This document shows, one piece after another, positions 23,201-34,977 of a stretch of DNA of 64,000 nucleotides. Origin of the DNA: Symsagittifera roscoffensis (lineage: Eukaryota; Xenacoelomorpha; Acoela; Convolutidae). Location: contig NC_087062.1 of assembly GCF_963678635.1 (NCBI RefSeq), positions 15,733,789 to 15,797,788 on the forward strand. The letters run 5' to 3'. A program made the position numbers and the translations under genes. Under the pieces are notes generated by a model. That model was not told where the DNA came from and ran no database searches. It worked only from the letters and a program-made list of their open reading frames with translations. How positions within the stretch are numbered: position 1 is the first letter of the stretch; each line of letters starts with the position of its first letter.

Positions 23201-24175
23201 TGAGCTTGTCGAGATTTCTATTCCTTTCATCGTCTCGGTTAGCTTCCTTGGTGCGGAGCTGCCCTTGTAAGCTGCTGTCTTCCATCGAACTAAAATAATG
23301 GGAGTCGTCTCCTTCAGATTCTTCTCAGAGACCGCATCCGCCCTATTCTCCACAGAGACCGCATCCGCCCTATTCTCCACGGGACCGCTTCTCTTATCTC
23401 CAGGGGTACCCACTAATAGGGGTGAGGTGTAGCTGGGTCCTGCTTCTTGTATGCCTTGAGTGCTACATATAAGGGGCCTGCCGCATTTAGCTCCTTTTCC
23501 TCTTGCTTCATCTCCAGTTGCTCCAGCCCGTAGGGTGCTAGATTTTTCCTCGTGGCGAATTTCATTTCATCTTTCAAGGCTATGTGTCCTTCCTCCACAA
23601 TCATTCTTCCATCATCCCAAACCGGCAGCATATTCTCCAGCCTAGCCTGCTCAAGCGTCCTCAAGATATCCCGAACCTCGAACTTCGGGGGCATCGAACC
23701 TCTCAATTTCTTCGCTTGGGTCATCCACGAGCTTATTTTGGTGTCGCACGTGTGAAACTAAACTGCGGCTGCGTACCCAATGAACAAGGGATTCCAACCG
23801 TCCGTGAATTCCTTCTGTTGCTTCTCAACCGTGGCTCTCGCGTGTAGGGATGGGACCACCAGCGGACTATTCATCCCCAGTGTCATTCTTCTCACTATCG
23901 GGAACTCTGGGACAGTGGTAGGCAGAACTTCTCGCTCAAGTATCATCTCCAGCTCACTCTTCACCAGGTCCAGACTTCCTTTCCACCCAAGCAGGACAAA
24001 CAATCATAGCAAACCATTCTGAAATCAGATTGATTTCACCGGCAGTCGCAGTCATCGTCAAACAAACAACTAACAAGTTCATGTCGATGATTCTAGCTTC
24101 CTGGAGCTTTCTTCTCCAAGAACAAAACAAGAAATGATGCTCGCCAAATAACAACGACCAACATCCATCCTTCAT
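20250..24175 (-). pseudogene. Giant Gypsy ORF5, unrecognised (frameshifted)
   Basis: A chain of minus-strand frames runs from an ATG at 24175 down to about 20250 (pieces at 23954-24175, 23758-24003, 23413-23724, 22904-23413, 22452-22814, 21861-22361, 21229-21513, 20469-20717). Adjacent pieces overlap or nearly abut, as expected of one long ORF of about 1,300 codons broken by indels. It is rich in Glu, Lys and Arg and mostly hydrophilic. No signal peptide, transmembrane segment or known motif is clear. An envelope is possible by position but nothing in the sequence supports it. Confidence 0.55.
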
Positions 24176-24471
24176 TACAGTTAGGTGATCTAAGATTCAA
24201 AACTCTGTAAACCCCGGATGGGTGGAACCAGATCTAAACTATATTTTTTATTATTGGTTATAAATTGGATATTTTATCACTATAAAACATTTATAATAAC
24301 CAATCATAATCCATCTAACTAACAATCTACTTATTTGTAAGTGCTGAAGTTGCTTGTAATTTCAGCACCAGAGAGGTTTGAATTTAACTTAGAAATTAGT
24401 TACCTCTCCAAGAGACATTCTAGCAATCGCAACAAGCCAGTATACTCTAGATCTATTGAGCCTAGCAGAGA
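24176..24471 (-). promoter_or_regulatory. AT-rich spacer between ORF4 and ORF5 with inverted repeat
   Basis: No coding sequence. Around 24255-24307 ATTGGTTATAAAT and ATTTATAATAACCAAT form an imperfect inverted repeat. On the minus strand it places a GATTGG box and a TATAAA-like sequence upstream of the ORF5 start. It could be an internal promoter, an RNA structure or a splice region. Confidence 0.4.
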
Positions 24472-25573
24472 CTAGTTAAGCACCCTGAGACTAGTAGATA
24501 TAAGAGAAAAATTCTCTTGCTTATCCGCTGCCAGGGGATTCAAATTCCAGAATTTGGGGTAGACCTCTATGGGACCCTCACGTCCCCCCCCCATTCTGCA
24601 CTGTAACTGTCCCCGGAAGTTGAATACCATCAGCTCAGGATCCTTCACTTTCCCCAAGAGCACCGTGTCGCTCATCCGTGCCCACAATTCCTCCTGTCTA
24701 GCACACCAGTTCAGCGCCAGTTCTGTACCAGTTCAGCGCTGTTCCGTCTAGCACACTTATTAAGCTCACGTGTGCCACTGAATTTAGGTACGCCGCCACA
24801 AGCGGGTCAGGAAAGGCGTATGTCACTGCCAGCCCATAGATGCAGGTCACGACCTCACCAAGTCCCCTGATCATCCCTAGTGGGTTAGATCTCATGGCTA
24901 TGTATAGATCCGTCAAGAGAGGCATGCCTCCATTCGCCTCCTTCAATTCCTCCTTCGTCTTGGGATTCTTTTCTTCGCCTAACAGGTGTCGGTTCTGCAT
25001 CAAGAGGTACTCCACCAACAGCGTCTTCAGTCCGGCCGTGCACTTGTACGAGTAGGTTTCCGTGCCGGAATGAGTCTTCCTTATCGATAGAGGCTCTCCA
25101 TATTTCATCAATTGATGAAATGCTGTTAGTTCCCCGTGGGTCAAGAGTACTAGTGTCAAATATCCGTCAATTCTTAGTGTTTCCACACCTCTACTGAACA
25201 TGTAGGCCGGACCCATACTGAATAGATACATGGGGTAGATCAAGTATAGGGCCAGCACGAGATTTAAGGGCATGTTCAGCAGTTCCTGCTCAAACGCGTC
25301 GAAGATGGTATCTTTCGCATAGAAAACTCTAGCCTTGTACCTCTTCTCCCAACAAGGGCTCAAGAACCTCAAGATCTTGTGATTCTTCCTCGTCTTCAGA
25401 CCACCCTTCGCGTGTTCCCTCCAGAATCCCCCAAGGGTGATTTCATTCGCCGCTGTGACAAATCTTCCTACTGCCATGTCTCTGCTCTCTGCCACTTCCA
25501 GCTGCCCCTCAAGAAACTCCCATATCTGCTTGATGACGAGTGGTGCACTCTCCCGCGTTTTATTTGTGGCATT

Positions 25574-26441
25574 CTAACGGCCATCTGTCTTATTTGTTGT
25601 CAGGAACGGCCACCTGCCTCTCTCTTGCGTCAGACGGTATGCCATCGCTTCCAATTGTTTTTCGGCTGCAGCCACGTTCTTTTTCTTGTTATTTGGTCCC
25701 CTCGGCTTGCTGGTGGAGCTCGTGATTGTCAAATCTACGCCTCGAAACCATAGACTCGCTATCAAGTGGTTTATTATTGGGTGACTGTCCCTGATTTCTG
25801 GATTGAATTTCAACTGCCGAGCAAGGTTCGAAATTTCAAGCAAGAGGACCTCGTCCAGTACTATGAGGATATCCGCCAGTTCATAGAATCCCCTTAAGGC
25901 ATAAGACACATCAGCCCATGTCGCTGCCAGTTCTGACTTCAGAAGCCTCAAGTTTGTCGGCTCTAGCTCGCAATTAGGGGCAGCTATCAGTACCCGCCAC
26001 GCGTTCCCTTCCGCTATCAAGATCAACATGGCATACACGAACTATAAAGCGGGTGGCATACTCGCGTAGCACGGGGACGTCCTGATTGCCACTCTTTTCC
26101 TGGGTCCGAATCTAGAGACCACCGATTCCTGCACCTCACTCATTGCAGCGAACAACGTCTGGATCGCCTCCCAGATCTTCTTAGGCGTTGGCGCCTCCCC
26201 TTTCAGGTGCTCTAGTAGTCCTGCCGCATGCAAGTGATCGTTCATTCCTGTAAATAGCAGTAGCTCCGGCTCGCAAGGCATCTCCGATTTGATCGCTACC
26301 ACCAGGGTCAGCATCTGATTTAACTCCAGGCAGCAAATACACTAAGGTTTCCAGCCAAAACAGTTTCGGGGACCACCCTTCGAAATCCCAGCCCGCCACG
26401 ATGATTACTCTTGCCGCTCGCGGGAGTGAACGATCATCCAT
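25574..26441 (-). pseudogene. ORF4 second GMND-containing domain
   Basis: Three overlapping frames (26181-26441, 26042-26314, 25574-26038) together give a hydrophobic core with LLLFTGMNDHL, a TSPCYASMPPALQ segment and a late DSHPIINHL. The G-x-N-D motif followed much later by an Asp/His pair resembles blocks III and V of SGNH hydrolases, but the serine block is not evident. It may be a diverged second hydrolase or a different fold. Confidence 0.4.
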
Positions 26442-27029
26442 ATCTCGGATCGTCGGCTAGCTTAGAACCCTCGTACTCGGCATCCGGGAGCCCCATGTCT
26501 CCCGGCTCAAGCAGCTTCTCCACCACTCTTAACTGCGCGGGAGTTGCCATTCTGATTCGGGCTATACTTGTTCGATGTTTGGGAGGTTCCACTATGAGTC
26601 CCGGACTTCCCAACTGCTTGAGTGGCCTGTAGTTGATTGGTCCCATCACCGACTTCAGCGGTAACCCAGTCAAGTCTGCTGACTCCATTGAACTCGCTCT
26701 TGAGAAGTGTCCCTCGTGGGCCTTCAACAAATCTACACAGTGGTGGCGACTCAAGTCCTCGTGTGACACATCTTTGAGCCCCAAAACCTCTACCAATTCC
26801 TGTCTGCACTCCAAATCCTCCAGGTCCAACTCTTTTACTCTCTCCGAATATCGCGTTTTACTCACCTCTGCCGGTCTCTCCATCTTCTTGTTGTCCACCA
26901 CCACTACCGAAGACACCAACGAACTCTGGGGCTTGGATCACTCCGCCTCCTCGACCTCCATCGGTGTGGATCCTGGCTGTCTGGTCGGGCAGCTCCCAGA
27001 ACTGTCTCTCTAATCAACCCTGGCTCCCA

Positions 27030-27650
27030 GACGGCTGGATAGGGGTCTAGGGGCAAAGAAAGGAGGTATCGGGGGTGGACCAAAGATAAACTGGGCCGTT
27101 TCCAGCAGGTCCGACACTAACAGGTTTATGTGCCTTTGGAAGACACCATTCAGCCACTCCGTTCCCTTGGGCGTATCAAAATGGATGCCATCAGGTCGGC
27201 CACATCTAGCAACCTCACGGGGAGCACGTTTTTTTGCTGAATCTGCCTGATTTCTTCGTTGATATTTCGCACCTTCTCATTCATTTCCATCGCATGTTGA
27301 TCAAACTTCATGTTGTATCGGGCCGTACAGATGGTGAGTATTGCGGGATCAAAACAAATCCTCAGCTCCTGAAGGATACAACTCATCTTCTCGTGCAACC
27401 TCATCACCTTCCTTGACTCTCCTCTAGACGCGTCATTGGTCCCCATCATCAAAGTGACCGTATACAACTTCACCATATCCAACATCTCCAGGGACGCCAA
27501 CATCTACTGCGTCGCAGCTCCAGAAAAACTCAAGACTCCTACCTGCCAGTGTGATTGGATTCGCGTCAGCACCCATATCAAGCTTCCCCTATGATCAGGT
27601 GAACCGCACCCTCCGGGCTTTTGACTGTAACCTATCCTGTAGTTCCTTGA
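27030..27650 (-). pseudogene. ORF4 SGNH/GDSL-type hydrolase domain
   Basis: On the minus strand, in successive frames, one sees LIIGEA in the place of block I, then LSFSGAA, then TVTLMMGTNDASRG (block III, G-x-N-D), and finally DGIHFDTPKGTEWLN (block V with the D-x-x-H pair). Order and spacing fit an SGNH-fold lipase/esterase of about 200 residues. The block I serine is not visible in this decayed copy. Frameshifts fall near 27600, 27500 and 27195. SGNH enzymes hydrolyse esters; their role in retroelements is not settled. Confidence 0.65.
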
Positions 27651-28575
27651 GACGTGATGAACTCGACCCGGCTCGGCTACTACTTGTGGTTGAACTAGGG
27701 GTATACCCTGGAAGCGTGACCTCCATCAATGGCCGTATCGATTGCGTATCCAGACTGTGCACAGAGGGCAACCGCTCGGGTGGTATCCACACCTCCAGCC
27801 CCTCATTCGTGTGCTCCTGGGCCGCCCGGTCCAAATCTAACTGGGATCAGATCTCGATGCTGTGGCGGCTGGTTCTGTCGTGCTTGTCCTCTTTTCTTTC
27901 TGTCTCGCGACCTCTCGTTGTCTTCTCTGAAGCTTCTCCATCTCCGACTTCAGCTGCTCACAGTTCGCTTCGTTCTCGCGGACCCTCTGCTCCTACTGGT
28001 ACTCCGCCCTGATCATGTTGAGATCACGCCTCGCCTGATTCCTCTAGAGGATCGCCTGATCTTTTTCCAGATTTGCCTGGTCCCTCTCGAGTTTCGCGCC
28101 ATCCCTTTGTGCCCTCTCTAGTTCCTTCTTCAAGCTGCTGAGGACCGGGTATGCTTCCTCCGTCTGTTGAGATCGTAGCATAGACAACGGCCTGCTCAGG
28201 GATTGGGCCGCGAATCCCGCCAGCGGTCTGGCGGGGAGTGGAAATTCTACCGCGCCATATTCCGTGTTGTTGCTTAAGCCAGGATTTCTCGCCAAGTCGA
28301 ATCCCCTCACGCCTCCATCCACGTTCCAGGATAACCATCTGGTCTGCTCCTGATTGGATATCCCCTCCGTCGTGTAGCCAACATCAAGACAGCTTCTGTC
28401 GCTGATCCCTACATTCACCCTGCGCCTCTAACTGCAGGATGGCGTTCAACATCACCGCCATCCTCTCATCGATTTGGGTGTCGTCCAGATCCCTCAAGCG
28501 TTTGTATAGTTCATCGGGTGTAGGTCTCTTGAGCGCTGCAGGCATAGACCTCCAAAAGCAATCCGCCATCGTCAC

Positions 28576-29050
28576 AAACTTCAGATGATCTCACGTGTCA
28601 ATCAACTTGAGAAGTACCTTGTCAACCAACTTGAGAAGTACCTTACCAACCAACTTGAGAATTACCTTTTCCTCACCTGATAACTGAGAAATGTTTCCCT
28701 TCAATGCTGCTGATAGTGAATTTGTTCAAGACCTTCTTTCGTCTTTTTAAATGAGTGCGGCTAAGTCAACAACTCAATTTTGCAAATCAATCTGAAAATA
28801 AAATGCAGTTTTTAGACCGAGATATCCTGTGCGTAACCTAAGCCAACCCATTATTGTGTTTAAGACATTAAGCCACCAATTATTTACTAAACTAATTCAA
28901 TTAGTGATTTTTAAGAGCATGCAGATTCTTTTCATGTTCTAGCACCATTAATTATCTAAGATTTAATTGTCAGGCCAATTACATCAAAATCCGTCTACCT
29001 GACTCGTGTCCCTTTGTACCTGAGTTGTGCCCCCTTTGTCCGCTCGATAC
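28576..29050 (-). promoter_or_regulatory. AT-rich spacer between ORF3 and ORF4 with 24-bp repeats
   Basis: It has no ORF. Three copies of CAACTTGAGAAGTACCTT start at 28603, 28627 and 28651, an exact 24-bp period, just upstream (minus strand) of the ORF4 start. The rest is AT-rich. It could hold an internal promoter or a splice acceptor for ORF4. Confidence 0.45.
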
Positions 29051-30078
29051 TCAGGCGATACTCAAGTAATACTTCTTGTGTAGATGTACCGTTATCTCCG
29101 TTTCTGCAAAGACCACGTGTAGGATGGCGTATAATTCCCTAGGGTTCAATTTGCATCTGTTTGGGTCATATACCGGCATGGAGACCTCCAATATCCCTCT
29201 TTCGACCATGAAGCCCCTCAGCCTCGTTAGTGCCAACATCACGTGTTCGGGGTCTATCAAGTTTCTTTCGGTAACCCTTGTTACCAAGAAGCAGAGGTAT
29301 TTGTCCGGAATTTGTGAAAGTGAGGGAGGAAGCGCAGCCATTCCTCCCTGCCCCGGTCTCTGCCTAAATAGAGACTCCACATTCTGATAATTTCTCTTGA
29401 AGGCAGCCTCCAGTCTCGATTTGAAGCTCATGTCTGCCGTTATGCAGATCGCGCTTGACCTGTTTGACAAGATGAAGTCGCTGTCCACGATCAAGATGTT
29501 CTCTGAATATTCGTTGGGCAATTCAAATTTTGTCTTGAAATTTCGCCCTATGGTAGGCTCCGCCTCCTCCTGATTCCATTCCAGCCCTTTGGTCTCTCTT
29601 ACTTCCCTGAGCTTCTTTATCATCAAATTTTTGGTGTGGGTAAGTCCTACCCCCACTCCCCGGACAAAAATATTTATTGAAGTCCCCGTCGATGATGCCG
29701 AGTCTAAACTATCTGGTGGTACCTCGAGTGGCCTGTCGGTTGCTGTCCAACCGGAGAGTGGGTCTTTCGTCTTCACGTGTTCCTCTGCTGAGACATCGAC
29801 CTATTGGATACTTTGCTCTTCATCCTCCTTGCTCTTGAGATCACGCATCCATTCCAGTATCCTCAGGTTCTTGTTCTGCCTCCTTTCCATTTTGCTCTGC
29901 TCCAGATCTGTTTCCCGTTCAGGTATCGAGTAATCCTCCTGCAAGTAATGCTCAAGTCGTTGATGATTTGCCGTTCGTCATCAGCTACCAACTTGCCCAC
30001 ATTCACTAACTCTTCGCTCATCTCATCAGGTTGTATTTTATCAATCAAGAAGTCATCCCCGTACCTGTTGTATCTCAT
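29051..30078 (-). pseudogene. Giant Gypsy ORF3: macro-domain-like protein
   Basis: The long frame 29051-29776 has a macro-fold signature. A strand ILIVDSDF is followed by SSAICITADMSFKSRLEAAFKRNY (where macro proteins have a hydrophobic strand, a Gly-rich loop and an A-x-x-F-K-x-x-F helix). Then come YLCFLVTRVTERN, a long helix ALTRLRGFMVERG, the strand ILEVSMPVYDPNRC and a C-terminal helix and strand ending ITVHL. The layout is that of TARG1/OARD1-like macro domains. The Gly-rich loop and the second loop are substituted, so ADP-ribose binding or hydrolysis may be lost. The upstream frame 29863-30078 looks like the N-terminus, separated by stops near 29800. Confidence 0.68.
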
Positions 30079-30149
30079 GCCTACCGCTTGCGATTGCCAT
30101 TCCTTGTTTCTGCTGTCCTCGGCAAGTCTGGTTCCTTACATTCCGCCAC

Positions 30150-31745
30150 CTAACTCTGCTCTGGATCATTCCAACCTTCTTCCGCAAAGGACCCTGCATC
30201 TGAGTCTGCATCTATCTTCTCATTATCATCCATGCTCACGCCTTCGTCGCCATCAATTTTCTCTCTGGTGCCTTGCTCGTTCACTTCACATACTGGCTCT
30301 ACCAATAGGTACTCAAGTCCTTCCGTGTTCTGCGGCACAAACCAGTCTTCTAGAGATGGGACGTGAGGTTTCAGATTTTCATAGTGCGCTGCACGCGCTG
30401 TGCTCAAGCGGTAGAACCGTCCCTGCTGATGTACGTCCGTTATCATGAACGGTCCTCGCCATTTCTGCAGTAGTTTTTTTATCCCCTTTGGAGGTATGAC
30501 ATTCTGGAACACCCAGACATATTGTTCCAATGCATACGGTTTCGCTTCAAGTATCTTCTCATCGTACTTCTTCCGCTGCCTCATTTGTTCCTGTTGTCTC
30601 TTAGCCGCTTCTTTCACATAAGCTTGAGGCGACGTCTTCTTCCCCTCCTATTCCGGGTAAAAAAATGTAGGGGCATCGCTCTTTCCCTACCTGTCAACAT
30701 CATGAAGGGACTGATTCCTGTTGTCGAATGTTGCGTGCTGTTATACGCACCTACCACTTGCGGCAGATACTTATCCCAGTCCTTCATATATCTCGAGCAA
30801 TACATGTCATCGGACAGCCATATCGTGATATGCAATGTGTTATCAAATGGTCACAAGTCTCCTCCGCTGAGGCCGTTTGACATGATACTGCTTCTGCCAA
30901 CTTCGTGAAGTGATCTATTATGACCAGTATTTGATTATATCCCGGGGTCTGTCAAGCAGATTATCTGATGGTCTATCTGCACAACTTCGTTAAACTCCGA
31001 GCTCTCTACGGACTTGAGTGGGACTTCATCTTTCTTGGGTCTTTCACTTGTAAACACGCCAGGCATGCGTTCACCCACCTTTCACAAGCCTTTCTTAACC
31101 CTGGCCAGTCAAACCTGTGTAGTCTTCTTTGTTGTACTTTGTCTATCCCCTGATGTCCCATCTGGTCGTGAGATCTGAATAACACTTCCGTCTGGTACAG
31201 CTGTGGTAGTATGATGAGGTTGTGCTTGTGTAGTATTTTCTCCTCATCTTTTCTCCTGCAGGCTAACATACCATCAGCTGTGAGATAGAGTAAATCTTTT
31301 CTCTCCTTGTAGAAATGGCTCAAAATCTTATAGCTGTCTTCTTCCAGATCCCCTTTCTCTTTGACCCCTGTCTGAGTCCATTTGGAGAGATTGCTCGCCA
31401 TCTTGTCATTCTTCTGAGCCCGAATCAGATCTGACAGTCTGTATCTCGCTTTGACGTGTTCCTTCAATGCCATTATTCGACCATTCATTTCTCCGGGACA
31501 GTAGATGTCATCCTTCAGTTTGACACAAGCTATCCTTCTCAAGATTTTCCTTTCATCATCAGGCACAGGTTTGTTCTGACGTTTGAATTGCACGATAGCT
31601 CCCTGAACGGTTTTCTTGATACTGCAATTTTCTCAAGCTCTTCACCTTCGCACTCCTCTTGCTGATCCAAATTGTATGTTCCTGAGGAAGGGTCAGTTTG
31701 TAGTTCCCTGTCACGGTGCCTCATTTTCTCTTCTGCGAATATCAT
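30150..31745 (-). pseudogene. Giant Gypsy integrase
   Basis: In order on the minus strand: an N-terminal zinc domain (SHDQMGHQGIDKVQ for the histidines, CLACLQVKDP for the cysteines), a catalytic core (QIDHQ, then VIIDHFTKLAEAV, then WDKYLPQVVGAYNSTQHSTTG and SPFMMLTGRERAMP), and a GPY/F-type C-terminal domain (KLLQKWRGPFMITDV) in 30150-30617. An acidic tail follows. The core is broken by frameshifts near 30900 and 30630. The GPY/F module places it in the Metaviridae-type (Ty3/Gypsy) group. Confidence 0.9.
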
Positions 31746-32137
31746 GCATAGACTATCCTGATCATTGCTGCTCTTCTCTGAGTCTTCGGTCCATTCATCA
31801 GACTCCCCGGACAGTTTTCTTCTTCAGCATCTTCTTCTGGTGTACCCCACTCCCCAGACTCTTGACCCAATCCAAGGCGTTTGGCCCCTTCATTAAATGT
31901 CACCCTCTTCTTTCGAACCATGGTCCGCCATGGTATCTCTTCCGGGATCTTCTCTACTAGTGACTGAACGACATCCTTGCTATCGAGTTGCTTTTCTTTC
32001 AACGATTCCCCGCCATACGCTGCCTCATCTCTTCTCAGTATTGAGACTTCTGGTTCGTCTTTATCATTAGTCTGGGCAACGGGTCTATCGTCTGCTAATC
32101 TCTCAAGTAGTCTCCTCAGGTCATCACCTATCTTCAC
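31742..32137 (-). pseudogene. Giant Gypsy RNase H-integrase linker
   Basis: An acidic, charged frame with no known motif lies between RNase H and the integrase zinc domain. It reads as a polyprotein linker. Confidence 0.5.
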
Positions 32138-33673
32138 ACTTCCCGTCTCTACCTGTTTGAGATCGTAAACTTTTCGCCTTCAATGTTCCCCTCCCTATTT
32201 TTGACTTGAGCATTACTTCTATTGGCATCCCTCCGTTTTTCTTCAAGATTGTTCTCTCTGACCGCACTTCTGGCAAATCGGGATGATCCTCTATTGGTTT
32301 TCCTGACTTGTCGAGCCATCTTGTGAGTGGTAGACTGTCGTATGTTTCTTTGTCGATAAAGGAGAAGCCATCTTTTATTTCCGGTTTGTCCGCCTCCCTT
32401 TGTTCCTGCCTTTCGTAGAATTCCGTCTTCTTATTCAAGCTATCGGCATTTTCACGTTTGTCCCTTTTTCTGTGTTCGATAATCATATTGTAGCCATCCA
32501 GGCGAACTATCCATCTCCCAATGTAGCTCTGATCCATTGAGTACGTTTTCAACCAGCTTAGTGCTCTATTGTCGACCCGTAACTTGAATGCTTCGCTACC
32601 TACGTACGCCCTGTATTTCTCAACAAAAGTTACTACCGCAAACATTTCTGCCTTGGGCGCGCCGTACTTCATTTCTGTATCACTCGAGTTTTGCTCCCGT
32701 ATGCTATCGGTCTCAAGATTGTCTTCCCGTTCCATTCCTGCTCTTGATGGAGTATGCCCGAGATCGCTACCACTGACGCATCCGTATCCAGCACGTACAT
32801 CCCTTTTTTTGTCGGCATACCTAGCACCAGTGCTTCACACAACTCCTTCTTTATCCTCTGGATTAACTCTTCCACTGCGTTGCTCCACATGAACTTCTTG
32901 CCCTTGTGCCTCATGAGCTGTTGCATTGGGTACACTTTGTCCGCATAGCCCTTAATAAATTCCCTGTAATAATTCGCGAAACCCAAGAAGCTCATCAGTT
33001 GATGTTCCGTTTTCGGTGAATTCCAAGTCAGCACCGCTTCTACTGCGTCCGGGTCTGGTCTGATGCCATGCTTATCAATCATCCTCCCCAGGTACTTAAT
33101 TGAGTCCTTGAGTATCTCGCACTTTGATGGCTTGCTTTTTAGACCTGCTCTTTTCATGCAGGCGAGCACCTCATCTAGTCGATCGATGTGGTCCTCTAGT
33201 GCAGATGTCGCTTTTACCACGTCGTCCACGTAGCACATCACTAGGTTGCCATATTTCTTCGTTACACTTGTCAATGCGTGTGCCATCAATCGTTGAAACG
33301 TAGCCGTGGCGTTGCAAAGGCCAAAGGGTATCCTCTTCTATTGAAACAGTCCTAGCTCGCAAGCAAACCCTGTTTTGTCCCTGTCCTGTTTCCTCAGTGG
33401 GACCTGCCAAAAAGCCGAACCTAAATCAAGAGTTGTAAAACATTTTGCGTCCTCTAATTTTGAGAGACTCTGATTGATCCTAGGTATGGGTTAGGCATCC
33501 TTCACCGTGACGTAGTTCAGATATCGAACGTTACAACAAAACCTTGGTTGGTAGCCTTTTTTCTTAGCCATCACTACTGTACACGCCCACGGTGACTTGG
33601 ATGGTTCTATCATATCATACTCTAGTAAGGTTTTAATTTCCTTTCTACATGCATCCAATTTGTTAGGGGTCAT
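32124..33673 (-). pseudogene. Giant Gypsy reverse transcriptase and RNase H
   Basis: RT begins in 33491-33673 (EIKTLLEYDMIEPSKSPWAC). It continues through TLDLGSAFWQVPL, a KRIPFGLCNATATFQRLM box, the catalytic YVDD near 33225, and connection motifs (YLGRMIDKHGI, LMSFLGFANYYREF). RNase H follows with VLDTDAS in place of the first Asp and a KYGAPKAEMFAVV glutamate region, reaching 32124. In-frame stops at 33491-33493 and 33338-33340 (where a Trp is usual) inactivate it. Confidence 0.92.
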
Positions 33674-33780
33674 ACGCGTCGCCCCCCCCCCCTATGTGGT
33701 AGTGCCGATTCCTGAAGCTCTATCTCGTGTTCCACAAAGTTACAACATCCGATGTCCAACATCCGATGTTACAACATCCT

Positions 33781-34794
33781 TTATGTTTCGAAAAAACGGC
33801 CTCGTTCCGATCTAATACGTCCTTGATGGCTTCGAGCTGTTCGTCCGTCACCTTGCCCCTCAAGTGCTTTATTTCTGGTAAAAACCAGTTTATTCCTTTC
33901 CAACTCCTCTAGTGTGGGTCTTTCTGGAAAATTCGAACAGCTCGAAAGTCCATCGTCTGTCTCTGACTTAAGCAATTTTACAAGACCTGATGAATATTTT
34001 ATTTTCTTCCATCTTCTCAAGATACAAATCTTGTCCCTATGATTAGGATAATCAAGAAGTTCATTTTCTTTTACATTTTCAGTCATTTCATATCGAGTTT
34101 TCACAGGTAGCGCGTATCCCAATTTCCTTCCCCTCTGGATCATGAAGGGTATGTCAAGAGTAGTCAACAAGACACTGACGCAGAGGCCACTCTTGGTTAG
34201 CGAGAATGATCTTCCTAAAACAGCAGCACTTTGACAATTTGGATTTGGGACTATGCATACTTGCTTGTTGTCACTTAGTTCATCATAATTTTTCATTCGC
34301 AAGCTTACTATTGCAACTTCGTTTGTTTTCAGCCTTACCCTCCTACTCAAGAATACCGGTGCTTTGTTCTCATTCGCCATTATTAAATTTACCGGTTTAA
34401 TTACGTACTTCTTTTCCGGGATCCAAATCCTGAACATCGCATTGTTTGGATCTATTGTAACATCGAAATTCCTGATGAAGTCTCTGCCTAAAATGAATTG
34501 GTCAGACTCATCTAGGTTCTCCGCCACGAGGAAGCTTATCCACAAATTGCGTTCCACTAAGTTTAGGGCTATTATTGGTGTTCTGCCTAGTACCCGCAGC
34601 GCCCCCTTGTTCGCTGCTGACAGCTGTATTCTCGAGCCTATCAATTCATCTCTGTCGAAGCCCATTCTGTTCCATGTTTCGATTGCTATGACGCTCAAGA
34701 CTGCTCCTGTGTCCAATAACCCACGTAACTGAGTCTTCTTTCCACTTATGTCTAGCACATGCCCAGACACGTCCGCTTCCGTCCCTATATGCAT
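33781..34794 (-). pseudogene. Giant Gypsy protease and protease-RT linker
   Basis: The frame carries a retropepsin motif LRGLLDTGAVLSVI near its start and the later FILGRDFI turn that fits the ILGxD region. A long linker ends in ERPTLEELERNKLVF, near the usual lead-in to RT. The frame is shifted at about 33850 relative to RT. Confidence 0.85.
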
Positions 34795-34977
34795 CGCGTC
34801 TTCTTACAACATGGCACAGTGTCCAATCGGCCACACTTTTAGTTCTTCTCTACCCACGTAGATTTGTCCGGCTAGGTCTTCATCACATGTTATCATGGTC
34901 TTCGTGTAGATGTTTATTCCATCTATGTTTCGCATTACCTCATGTGAACCATAGGCTTGTGGGCTTACTGTACTCAA

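Larger units (their letters stand above)
24472..28575 (-). pseudogene. Giant Gypsy ORF4: coiled coil, SGNH hydrolase and conserved C-terminal region
   Basis: A long minus-strand coding region opens with ATG at about 28575 (MTMADCFWRS) and ends with LRVLN-stop at 24472, about 1,350 codons in several frames. Order: an N-terminal helical part, a long coiled coil (28044-28200 and about 27850-28010, Glu/Arg/Gln heptads), an SGNH hydrolase (27030-27650), a second block with a GMND motif (25574-26441), and a C-terminal region (24472-25495) with a hydrophobic stretch (LNLVLALYLIYPMYLF). At least six frameshifts or stops break it. Its place downstream of integrase and inside the LTRs marks it as accessory cargo. 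Confidence 0.68.

Noticed and set aside
21030-30900. Many plus-strand ORFs of 60-214 codons
   Set aside because: They are antisense to ORF3-5 and integrase of the giant element and carry no motifs.
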